Source of the DNA: Flavobacterium tructae
Lineage (GTDB): Bacteria > Bacteroidota > Bacteroidia > Flavobacteriales > Flavobacteriaceae
Direction of reading: 5' to 3'
Length of the DNA stretch: 49,406 nt
NCBI RefSeq assembly: GCF_002217475.1
Contig: NZ_MUHH01000017.1
Location: 668,917 to 718,322 of the forward strand
Shown here: one piece after another, positions 14,391 to 21,259 of the stretch
Numbering within the stretch: position 1 is the first letter of the stretch
How the letters are laid out: each line of letters begins with the position of its first letter
Notes under the pieces: generated by a model
What the model was told of the DNA's origin: nothing
The model's database searches: none
The model's input: only the letters and a program-made list of their open reading frames with translations
Translations under genes and position numbers: made by a program

Positions 14391-15026
14391 TTAGTGAATA
14401 ATATCAAATGTATACCCATTTTCTTTTAAAAAGTGTAAGGTTTTAGGCAAGGCAAATTTTAAATTTGGCGAGGCTTTTATGCTGTCGTGAAATACAATTA
14501 CGCTTCCTGATTTTACATTTTTTGTTACGTTTTCAAGACATTTTTCAGGTGTGATACTCTGGTCGAAATCAGCGCTTAAAACGTCCCACATGATGATTTT
14601 GTATCCTAATTTTCGAAGAATTTTAGACTGTGCTTTTTTGATCTTTCCATAAGGCGGACGAAAGATAAGGTTACATGTTTTTTCCTCTTCCAGAACAGCA
14701 GCACAATTTTGTACATTTTTAATATAATCATCGGTATGGCTTTTCCAGCCATTAACGTGGTTCATGGTATGGTTGCCAATAGAATGACCTTCTTTGATTA
14801 GTTTTTCAAACAAAGAAAGGTTTGCTTTTATGTTTTTTCCAATACAGAAGAAAGTGGCTTTTGCATCAAACTTTTTCAATTCAGAAAGGACCCAGTCTGT
14901 AATCTCGGGAGTTGGGCCATCATCAAAGGTGAGGTATATTTTCTTTTCGTTGTTTGGAATGTCCCAACAATACTTAGAAAACACCTTTTTGATGAATGAA
15001 TTTGTTTTTACCCAATAAAAGCTCAT
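14391..15026 (-). CDS. Polysaccharide deacetylase (NodB homology domain)
   Basis: A 211-residue CE4 carbohydrate esterase that removes N- or O-acetyl groups from chitin, peptidoglycan or exopolysaccharide. All catalytic motifs are present: IYLTFDDGPTP (D35, D36), GNHTMNH (metal ligands H86, H90), FRPPYGK (122-128), MWDV and VFHDS (H180). There is no clear signal peptide, though the first 20 residues are mildly basic and hydrophobic; many flavobacterial relatives are the same. It converges with the thioredoxin-fold gene with a 24-bp gap and lies downstream of the DUF2723 gene, separated from it by a terminator. Confidence 0.93.
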   Translation of the reverse strand: MSFYWVKTNSFIKKVFSKYCWDIPNNEKKIYLTFDDGPTPEITDWVLSELKKFDAKATFFCIGKNIKANLSLFEKLIKEGHSIGNHTMNHVNGWKSHTDDYIKNVQNCAAVLEEEKTCNLIFRPPYGKIKKAQSKILRKLGYKIIMWDVLSADFDQSITPEKCLENVTKNVKSGSVIVFHDSIKASPNLKFALPKTLHFLKENGYTFDIIH

Positions 15027-15055
15027 TTTGTTTTGGTTTACAGATATGTAAAATT

Positions 15056-15091
15056 AAAAAATGCAGCGCTACTAATCAAGCGGCGCTGCAT
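15056..15091 (-). terminator. Terminator after the DUF2723 gene
   Basis: Stem ATGCAGCGC/GCGCTGCAT (15061-15069 with 15083-15091), 13-nt loop, and T-runs on both strands (minus strand from A15056-A15061). It can end transcription of the gene stopping at 15122. Confidence 0.8.
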
Positions 15092-15121
15092 TTTTTTAAT
15101 TGCTATGTTTTTCGTATCTTA

Positions 15122-18100
15122 TTATTCTTTTTCTCTTCCAAAACGTTCGAAAACATTTACATAAGTATTAAATGTTACTTTGTGCTTTTCGTAGAAAGTG
15201 ATATCGTTGTTTTCTTTCATCACTTGTAATAGACTTCTGTAACGTTCGATGTCAGTAATGATGTCAATCGCTAAGTCAGTTTGATCACCAGGAGTCAGAG
15301 TGGCATAATAGTTTAGTTCTTCTTTGTATTTCTGAACCAGTTTGTTAAGCAAATCATGTGCTTTGGCAGTTTCTCCCACTTTGTAATATCCTCCTGCAAA
15401 AGGTTCTACTAAAGAGTAATAACCGAATTTGTCTACCGGCATTTTTGTCATTGCCAGTTCGATCACTTTTTTGGCTTTATCAGTTTTGCCTTCAGCAATT
15501 AACTGATCCATTAAACGGGATAAATTAGTACGGTAGGTAATGCTGTTTCTTCTGGTTTCAGGATCGTGATAAATATTACCATTGCTATTACCCCAGTCCC
15601 ATTTCATTACAATATCGTACGATTTATCAGCATCCATTTGTCCCATATCCATAGGTCCTCCGTCTTTTGAAGGTACATTTTTAATAGGGACTAATTTGTA
15701 AACCATTCCGTCCAATTGCAAATAGTTTTTCAACCATAAGTAATCTTCATCGTCAAAAGCTCCTCCGCTAAAATAAATAGGTCTTTTCCAGTTATTGTTG
15801 GCTAGAATGTCCAGCATCATTAAGCGATTTTTGTATAAAGCACTTCCTTTGATGTCGATATCCATATAAGGAACAATAGAGTCATTGTATTTCGAATTAA
15901 CTACTTTGTTTTTGATAATCACATTTTTGTCAATAGGAACTCTGATTTTGTTCGTAGGATAGAAATGGATCGTTTGTCCGTTTTGTAAGCCTACAGTTGA
16001 TTTAGGATTTTTAATAAAATCAATAAAATCTTTGATGTTCCAGCGTGTTTCAATTTTAGGGATGTGAGCCACATAATCCAATTTATCTCCCACATATTCA
16101 TCATGGGTAAAAGATATTGGTAACGGATCAGATTCGTAAGCTTTTGCTTTCATTTGATCAATGTACCAATCGGTCATAAATAAGCTGGTGTTTACGATTT
16201 TAACATCAGTTCTGATGCCTTCAATTTCCTGAGCATACCAAAGCGGGAAGGTGTCATTGTCTCCAATAGTAAATAAAATAGCATCTTTATCGCACGAATT
16301 TAGGTATGCTTTTGCCATTGCCACTGCAGTATATCTTCCGGATCTGTCATGATCGTCCCAGTTTTGAGAAGCCATTAAAATCGGTGCAGCCAGTAAACTT
16401 GCAGCAATAATAACCGGACCGGCAATTTTAGGGGCAATATATTTTTGAATGCTTTCGTAAAGTGAATAAACACCAAAACCAATCCAGATGGCAAACACAT
16501 AAAATGATCCTACTAATGCATAATCTCTTTCACGAGGCTCAAAAGGTCTTTCGTTCAGGTATATTTTTAAAGCAATTCCGGTAAATAAGAATAGAGCCAA
16601 TAGTACATAAAAACTTTTTAAGTCCTTGTTGGCATGGTACATTAATCCGATAAGTCCAAGAATAAATGGCAGGAAGTAATAAACATTTCTTCCTTTATTG
16701 TTGGTAACATCAGAAGGTAAATTGTCTTGTGAGCCAAGGTGTAAAGAGTCAAGGGCTTTGATTCCGCTAATCCAGTTTCCGTCAATATTATCGTATTTTC
16801 CCTGAACATCACTCTGGCGTCCAACGAAGTTCCACATTAAATATCTCCAGTACATATATCCGAATTGATATTCAAACATGAAACTGAAATTGTCTACAGC
16901 AGATGGTTTTTCGATAATCAGGTAATCACCATAGCTTTTTAAGAATTTCACATAACCTTCGTTATCAATTTGTTTTTGCGCGTAAGCTTTTCTGAATTCT
17001 GAAATTGTTTTTTCAACTTCATTTCGCAATTGAGCTGTAGCTTTGTTGTATTCTTCTTCGGTTAACTGACTGGCGTCAATTCCGTATTTTCCTAAATCCT
17101 GCTCGTAGTCATAATTAGGGTTTATTCTGAAGTTAGGCGGAGTTGTAAAGTTGATATAGTTTTGAATGTGTCCCATTTCAGTGCTCCACATTCTAGGAAG
17201 AATCGTTTTTTGGTTATCGTCAGAGTTTTGCTGAGCGTTTTTGAAATTATTGGTAATGATGTATTTGCCTGTTTTGTAATCTCTTTCGTAGTTAGGAGCT
17301 TTGTCTGAATAAGGATTTTTTGCATCAAGACCTGCGAAATACTCCGTGTACTGAGGTCCGTAAAAAAGAGGATTTACTCCATATTGTTCACGATTGTAGT
17401 ACGCCAGTACTTCTGCGGCATCCGAAGGTTTGTTTTCGTTGATTACGGTGTTGGCATTGGCACGTACAGGCAGCATAATCCAGGTAGAGAATCCAATAAA
17501 TATAAAAAGAACACAAAGAATAATAGTGTTGTAAAAAATCAATCCTTTTTGTTTGGTGTATTTTAATCCAAAATAGAAGAAGGCAATTAGAAGCAGCGTT
17601 ACGAAAATCGTTCCCGAGTTAAATGGTAATCCAAAACTATTTACCATAAAAACTTCAGTATCAGCAAAGGCTTCCATTGTTAAAGGTAAAAGCAATTTGA
17701 AGATGAAGAGAAGAACACCAATTACAACAACATTGGCAATAAGAAAATTTTTGATGGTAACTTTTTCGTAATGTTTAAAGTAGTACAGAAAACCAATAGA
17801 AGGAATGGTTAACAAAGCCATAAAGTGAACTCCAAACGATAGTCCGATAACAAGAGAAATGATCAATAACCATTTGTTTCCTTTAGGTTTGTCCATGTCC
17901 TGTTCCCAGCGTAAACCAAGCCAGAAAAGCAAGGCGATTAAAAGAGAGGCCATGGCGTAAACTTCTGCCTCAACAGCATTAAACCAAAAACTGTCTGAGA
18001 AAGTGTAGGCAAGAGCTCCAACAAAAGAACTTCCTAAAATAACAATTGAATTGTTTTGGTCGATTTCGGCAAAACGTGCTACAATTTTTTTCAAAATCAT

Positions 18101-18400
18101 AGAAGAAGACCAAAACATAAATAGAATGGTAAAGGCACTTGAAAAAACCGACATCATATTAACCATTACCGCTACATGTTGTGCATCTGTCGCAAACATG
18201 GCAAAGAAAGCCCCCATCATTTGAAATAAAGGAGCTCCGGGAGGGTGTCCTACTTCCAGTTTAGCGGCTGTAGCTATATATTCTCCACAGTCCCAAAAAC
18301 TCATCGTAGGTTCAACAGTTAATGTATAAGTAATTAAAGCGATTGCAAATGCAAACCAACCAATAATAGTATTCCATTTATTGAAATTGAATTGTGCCAT
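15122..18400 (-). CDS. DUF2723 multi-spanning membrane protein (TMEM260-like, probable glycosyltransferase)
   Basis: A 1092-residue protein. The N-terminal region (about 1-340) is the DUF2723 domain with WDCGEYIATAAKLEVGHPPG (35-54), the acidic and HPPGAP motif typical of GT-C glycosyltransferases, and at least seven transmembrane helices. More helices follow near 585-730, then a soluble C-terminal region with helical repeats near the end. Relatives include human TMEM260, a protein O-mannosyltransferase, and Bacteroidota proteins proposed to glycosylate exported proteins. It stands alone, ended by a terminator; no clear promoter box was found in the 195 bp before the start. The motif ERPFEPRERDYALVGSFYVF (about 623) is very well conserved in relatives as I remember them. 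Confidence 0.88.
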   Translation of the reverse strand: MAQFNFNKWNTIIGWFAFAIALITYTLTVEPTMSFWDCGEYIATAAKLEVGHPPGAPLFQMMGAFFAMFATDAQHVAVMVNMMSVFSSAFTILFMFWSSSMILKKIVARFAEIDQNNSIVILGSSFVGALAYTFSDSFWFNAVEAEVYAMASLLIALLFWLGLRWEQDMDKPKGNKWLLIISLVIGLSFGVHFMALLTIPSIGFLYYFKHYEKVTIKNFLIANVVVIGVLLFIFKLLLPLTMEAFADTEVFMVNSFGLPFNSGTIFVTLLLIAFFYFGLKYTKQKGLIFYNTIILCVLFIFIGFSTWIMLPVRANANTVINENKPSDAAEVLAYYNREQYGVNPLFYGPQYTEYFAGLDAKNPYSDKAPNYERDYKTGKYIITNNFKNAQQNSDDNQKTILPRMWSTEMGHIQNYINFTTPPNFRINPNYDYEQDLGKYGIDASQLTEEEYNKATAQLRNEVEKTISEFRKAYAQKQIDNEGYVKFLKSYGDYLIIEKPSAVDNFSFMFEYQFGYMYWRYLMWNFVGRQSDVQGKYDNIDGNWISGIKALDSLHLGSQDNLPSDVTNNKGRNVYYFLPFILGLIGLMYHANKDLKSFYVLLALFLFTGIALKIYLNERPFEPRERDYALVGSFYVFAIWIGFGVYSLYESIQKYIAPKIAGPVIIAASLLAAPILMASQNWDDHDRSGRYTAVAMAKAYLNSCDKDAILFTIGDNDTFPLWYAQEIEGIRTDVKIVNTSLFMTDWYIDQMKAKAYESDPLPISFTHDEYVGDKLDYVAHIPKIETRWNIKDFIDFIKNPKSTVGLQNGQTIHFYPTNKIRVPIDKNVIIKNKVVNSKYNDSIVPYMDIDIKGSALYKNRLMMLDILANNNWKRPIYFSGGAFDDEDYLWLKNYLQLDGMVYKLVPIKNVPSKDGGPMDMGQMDADKSYDIVMKWDWGNSNGNIYHDPETRRNSITYRTNLSRLMDQLIAEGKTDKAKKVIELAMTKMPVDKFGYYSLVEPFAGGYYKVGETAKAHDLLNKLVQKYKEELNYYATLTPGDQTDLAIDIITDIERYRSLLQVMKENNDITFYEKHKVTFNTYVNVFERFGREKE

Positions 18401-18594
18401 ATTTAGGTGTTAAAATTTCGTATTTTTTATATCCTACAAAGAAAATGTTTTTTTGTTTAAAGAAACGAGCATTAACAAAAAAATCTATAAAAGTATTTGG
18501 TTGTATTAAGGTGTTGTTTGTGAAATACTTGTGGATTTGCTAGCGATTTTGAAGAGAAAAAAACAGTAAAAAATGATTTTTTTTGCTCAAAAAG

Positions 18595-18625
18595 TTTGCA
18601 CAAACTAAATAAAGCTCTAAATTTG
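18595..18625 (+). promoter_or_regulatory. Promoter of tRNA-Gln copy 1
   Basis: TTTG (18595-18598), 19-bp spacer, TAAATTTG (18618-18625), 20 bp before the mature tRNA 5' end. Confidence 0.85.
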
Positions 18626-18645
18626 CACTCGCTTAACAGCACTGC

Positions 18646-18716
18646 TGGTCTATGGTGTAATGGTAACACAACTGTTTTTGGTGCAGTCTTTCTAGGTTCG
18701 AGTCCTAGTAGACCAA
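18646..18716 (+). tRNA. tRNA-Gln (anticodon UUG), copy 1
   Basis: Acceptor stem TGGTCTA/TAGACCA, D arm with GGTGTAATGGTAAC, anticodon stem ACTGT/GCAGT around loop TTTTGGT (anticodon TTG), T arm CTAGG-TTCGAGT-CCTAG, discriminator A. CCA is not encoded. A dedicated promoter and terminator surround it. Confidence 0.95.
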
Positions 18717-18723
18717 CATAAGA

Positions 18724-18749
18724 AGCCTCTCAATCGAGAGGCTTTTTTT
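18724..18749 (+). terminator. Terminator of tRNA-Gln copy 1
   Basis: Stem AGCCTCTC/GAGAGGCT (18724-18731 with 18736-18743), loop AATC, T-run of seven. Confidence 0.9.
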
Positions 18750-18879
18750 ATGCGCTGATGTTTCGGTTAATATAAGATTTTGTTAGGGATTTAATAGATT
18801 TTAAGTTTTTTTGTGTTGACGAGATAGTGGTTGGTTAAGTGTGTTTAGGTTTGAAAATAGAAAATTTAGTACATACTGA

Positions 18880-18911
18880 TTGTTATTTGTAAGTTTTTTT
18901 GTGTATATTTG
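18880..18911 (+). promoter_or_regulatory. Promoter of the double-glycine peptide gene
   Basis: TTG (18880-18882), 21-bp spacer, TATATTTG (18904-18911). The leader to the ATG at 18968 is about 50 nt. The rest of 18750-18903 holds no feature I can name. Confidence 0.7.
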
Positions 18912-18967
18912 ATGGTAGAATAAGTTTTTTTGTTATAGCTAATTAATAATTCTAAAAAATTAAAATT

Positions 18968-19144
18968 ATGAAAACTATTAAAGAAATGAATTTTACAGAG
19001 TTGGATTCTACTCAAATGAAACAAGTAAAAGGCGGAGGCCTTTTGAGTGATGCTTTAGCTTTGCTGAATGAGGGTAAGACAATATGGGAGGTAGCACGAA
19101 TTCTAGGTGTAACTGTTCAGCAATTACTTGCCGTACTTGTCTAG
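18968..19144 (+). CDS. Double-glycine leader peptide (bacteriocin- or RiPP-like precursor)
   Basis: A 58-residue peptide. The leader MKTIKEMNFTELDSTQMKQV (1-20) followed by KGGG matches double-glycine leaders cut by C39-type peptidases: hydrophobic residues at -4 (V20), -7 (M17), -12 (L12) and -15 (F9) if cleavage follows G23. The mature 35-residue peptide (GLLSDALALL, NEGKTIWEVARILGVTVQQL, LAVLV) has no Cys and few Ser/Thr, so an unmodified, amphipathic peptide is more likely than a lanthipeptide. The central EGKTIWEVARILGV resembles the resolvase-type helix-turn-helix, an alternative reading. It has its own promoter (18880-18911) and terminator (19201-19242) and lies between twin tRNA-Gln genes. 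No transporter, peptidase or immunity gene is in the window. Confidence 0.75.
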   Translation: MKTIKEMNFTELDSTQMKQVKGGGLLSDALALLNEGKTIWEVARILGVTVQQLLAVLV

Positions 19145-19200
19145 TTTTGTGAAAAAAAAGAAACGTTGTTGAATTTTTAAGTTCAAAAATGTTTGAAAAT

Positions 19201-19242
19201 AAAAAGAGAAAGTTTTGCGTTGTGAAACTTTCTCTTTTTTTT
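19201..19242 (+). terminator. Terminator of the double-glycine peptide gene
   Basis: AGAGAAAGTTT (19205-19215) pairs with AAACTTTCTCT (19225-19235), extendable by A5/T5, followed by an eight-base T-run. It is AU-rich but long. Confidence 0.75.
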
Positions 19243-19594
19243 ATGTCTATGATGTTTAAAATGGGTGTTTGTTGTTTTGTTAGTGGTGTTTCTAGTGTTC
19301 CAAGTGTTGCATTTGCTTATCGGAAAAAGGGGGTGATGTGGCTGAAGTTTCTGAAATTTCATTTGTGATTTTCTTGATTTTTGGTCTTTATGAATGGATG
19401 TTTGTTGAAATGGCATTTCTGCTGAGAAAAAAAATGCTGAGGTGTGTGAAAAAAAAACAAAAAATTTGGCTTCGTTTTTTTTGGAATTAATAACTGGTTT
19501 TGTGGGGTTTGTGTGGTGTTTTAGGGTTGGGAAAACGGTTTGAGGATAGGAAGGCTGGGGGGTTACGATTTATTAATTCTGAAATATTGATATT
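19243..19594. other. Gene-less, G/T-rich stretch
   Basis: About 350 bp between the peptide terminator and the second tRNA repeat. The plus strand is visibly rich in G and T. Open frames here are short or of unlikely composition, and I see no hairpin, repeat or promoter. It may be a decayed remnant of the duplication. Confidence 0.5.
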
Positions 19595-19609
19595 TTTGTT
19601 GAGAAAAAG

Positions 19610-19640
19610 TTTGTGTAAACTAAAAAAAGGTTTAAATTTG
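19610..19640 (+). promoter_or_regulatory. Promoter of tRNA-Gln copy 2
   Basis: TTTG (19610-19613), 19-bp spacer, TAAATTTG (19633-19640), the same spacing as copy 1. Confidence 0.85.
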
Positions 19641-19660
19641 CACTCGCTTAACAGCACTGC

Positions 19661-19731
19661 TGGTCTATGGTGTAATGGTAACACAACTGTTTTTGGTGCA
19701 GTCTTTCTAGGTTCGAGTCCTAGTAGACCAA
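19661..19731 (+). tRNA. tRNA-Gln (anticodon UUG), copy 2
   Basis: Identical in all 71 positions to copy 1 at 18646. Same anticodon loop TTTTGGT, discriminator A, no encoded CCA. Confidence 0.95.
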
Positions 19732-19734
19732 CGT

Positions 19735-19764
19735 AAAAAGCCTCTCAATCGAGAGGCTTTTTTT
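19735..19764. terminator. Terminator of tRNA-Gln copy 2, probably bidirectional
   Basis: Stem AGCCTCTC/GAGAGGCT (19739-19746 with 19751-19758) with T-run after it on the plus strand and A19735-A19739 before it. It can also stop the convergent universal stress protein gene ending at 19780. Confidence 0.88.
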
Positions 19765-19779
19765 ATGCGTTTATTTTTT

Positions 19780-20604
19780 TTAAATTTTAAAAGTAAGTAC
19801 CGGTCTGATGGCATGATTTACAAGTCCTTCGCTAATACTGCCGTTGAAAAAATGAGCAAAGCCAGTTCTTCCGTGTGTACACATTCCTATAATATCGGCA
19901 TTGATGCTGTTGGAGAAGTTGATGATTCCTTTTTCGATGTTGGTGTCATTGTAAATATGAGCAGAGTAATGGGTCAGGTTAAATTCGGTTACAAAGGCAT
20001 CTATTGTTTTTTGTAATTCATGAGTTGGTTTGAAGCTGTTAGGGGTGCAGATAGTGACCAGGTGTATTTTTGAGTCAAAAGCCTTCGTGAATTTCAGGAA
20101 TTTTTTGAAGGGTTTTTTGGCTTCTTCTGAGAAGTCTGAGGCGAAAACAATAGTGGAGGCATTGAAATTTGCAGTGTCTTTTTTGATCACTAAAACCGGG
20201 ATTTCTGAATTTCGAACTACTTTTTCGGTATTGGATCCTATTAATAGTTCTTCTACGCCGGATGATCCGTGCGATCCCATTACGATTAAATCGATTTCAT
20301 ATTCTTTGCTTACCTGAGTTATGCCGTGAATGGGCTTGTCTATTTTTACAATTTCCGTAATCGGAATTCCGTCCAGATAGGGTCTTGATGAAACTTGGTC
20401 CAGCATTTCGTTGGCTTTTTTCATGAAAAGCATTGTTTCGGGGATGCTTGCGCCTCCTAGGACAGCATCGTTCATTTGGCTGGGTAATTCGAGCATGTGT
20501 AAAATGATTATCTCGGAATTGTTTTTCTTTGCAATTTGAGAGGCGACTTTTAAAGCGTCCTCTGCATGTTCGGAGAAATCGGTAGGTACTAGGATTCGTT
20601 TCAT
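19780..20604 (-). CDS. Universal stress protein, tandem UspA domains
   Basis: A 274-residue cytoplasmic protein with two UspA folds. Domain 1 (1-143) begins KRILVPTDFSEHAEDALKVA and has the ATP-binding motif MGSHGSSGVEELLIGSNTEK with VVRNSEIPVLVIKK. Domain 2 (about 147-274) begins IVFASDFSEEAKKPFKKFLK but its loop reads MCTHGRTGFAHFFNGSISEG, a less standard nucleotide site, so it may bind ATP weakly. Double-domain Usps are common in Bacteroidota and respond to starvation or oxygen limitation in other species. It is monocistronic; the only minus-strand -7-like octamer upstream is TATCTTTA (20655-20662), with no proper -33. Confidence 0.93.
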   Translation of the reverse strand: MKRILVPTDFSEHAEDALKVASQIAKKNNSEIIILHMLELPSQMNDAVLGGASIPETMLFMKKANEMLDQVSSRPYLDGIPITEIVKIDKPIHGITQVSKEYEIDLIVMGSHGSSGVEELLIGSNTEKVVRNSEIPVLVIKKDTANFNASTIVFASDFSEEAKKPFKKFLKFTKAFDSKIHLVTICTPNSFKPTHELQKTIDAFVTEFNLTHYSAHIYNDTNIEKGIINFSNSINADIIGMCTHGRTGFAHFFNGSISEGLVNHAIRPVLTFKI

Positions 20605-20690
20605 GGTGTTTTAGGGCTTGAATAGTTAAAAAATTGATCGTTTTGATGCTATTATAAAGATAAGAAATATTTTTAGGTTAATCTATTTAT

Positions 20691-20719
20691 TTTGATTTAT
20701 AAAAAAAACACTATATTTG
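20691..20719 (+). promoter_or_regulatory. Promoter of rimP-nusA-infB
   Basis: TTTG (20691-20694), 17-bp spacer, TATATTTG (20712-20719). A start near 20725 gives a leader of about 57 nt that contains the hairpin at 20748-20768. Confidence 0.8.
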
Positions 20720-20747
20720 CACCGTTATTTATTAAAATCTAAATAAT

Positions 20748-20773
20748 GAGGGGACTAAGTGTCCCCTCTTTTT
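20748..20773 (+). terminator. Terminator-like hairpin in the rimP leader (candidate attenuator)
   Basis: A perfect GC-rich stem GAGGGGAC/GTCCCCTC (20748-20755 with 20761-20768), loop TAAGT, then five T (20769-20773). It lies between the promoter and the rimP ATG at 20782, so it should stop many transcripts unless it is read through. That suggests conditional termination of an operon that encodes the elongation and termination factor NusA. Confidence 0.65.
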
Positions 20774-20781
20774 ATAAAATT

Positions 20782-21246
20782 ATGACATTTAAAGAAAAAG
20801 TAAACGGATTAATTACAGAAGCTCTTCTGGAGAAGCCATCGGTCTTTTTGATTGATCTGGCTGTGTCAGACTCTTTTAAGATTAGTGTTGGTTTAGATGG
20901 TGATAATGGAGTGGCGCTGCAGGATTGTATTGACATAAGTCGTGCAATCGAGAATAATCTGGATCGTGAAGAGCAGGATTTTTCGCTTGAAGTAGCATCT
21001 GTTGGAGTAGGGTCGCCTTTGAAAATGACAAGACAATACATTAAAAATATTGGTAGAACGTTGATTGTTACTACAAATACTGAAAAAATTGAGGCAGAAT
21101 TGGTGGAAGCTAACGATGTTTTTATAATTTTGTCTTGGAAAGCAAGAGAACCGAAAAAAGTAGGAAAAGGAAAAGAAACAGTTCAAAAAGAGCAACAAAT
21201 ACCTTATACAGAAATTAAAGAGGCAATTGTTACAGTAACATTTTAA
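20782..21246 (+). CDS. rimP: Ribosome maturation factor RimP
   Basis: A 154-residue RimP, required for late 30S subunit maturation. Recognisable elements are [21 protein letters not shown], the [14 protein letters not shown] segment and [20 protein letters not shown] (the family's SPG-type loop, here VGSPL), followed by an SH3-like C-terminal domain. The open frame extends 12 codons upstream, but that stretch is the leader hairpin, so I start at the ATG at 20782. First gene of the conserved rimP-nusA-infB operon; nusA follows after 13 bp. Confidence 0.95.
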   Translation: MTFKEKVNGLITEALLEKPSVFLIDLAVSDSFKISVGLDGDNGVALQDCIDISRAIENNLDREEQDFSLEVASVGVGSPLKMTRQYIKNIGRTLIVTTNTEKIEAELVEANDVFIILSWKAREPKKVGKGKETVQKEQQIPYTEIKEAIVTVTF

Positions 21247-21259
21247 TTAAAGAATTCGC

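Larger units (their letters stand above)
18580..18753 (+). repeat. Repeat unit A: promoter, tRNA-Gln and terminator
   Basis: This segment recurs at about 19595-19768. Similarity covers the -33 region, spacer (diverged but alignable), -7 box, leader, tRNA (identical) and terminator hairpin through TTTTTTTATGCG. The two copies are direct repeats offset by 1015 bp. Confidence 0.85.
19595..19768 (+). repeat. Repeat unit B: promoter, tRNA-Gln and terminator
   Basis: Second copy of the unit described at 18580-18753. The tRNA and the leader GCACTCGCTTAACAGCACTG are identical, while the promoter spacer differs at several positions, indicating an old duplication with selection on the tRNA or occasional gene conversion. 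Confidence 0.85.

Noticed and set aside
18472..18669. Minus-strand open frame of 65 codons, with a near-twin at 19487-19684
   Set aside because: Their shared N-terminus (MLPLHHRPAVLLSECKF) is only the antisense of the duplicated tRNA-Gln and its leader; the rest differs and has no protein-like composition.
19243..19380. Possible second small peptide (ATG near 19242, about 42 codons)
   Set aside because: No GG leader, no promoter of its own, overlaps the peptide terminator, and the codon content follows the G/T-rich base composition.
18580..19768. tRNA-integrated mobile element with att sites
   Set aside because: No integrase is present and the repeats comprise the complete tRNA units with promoters, not just a tRNA 3' end, so a plain duplication is the simpler reading.
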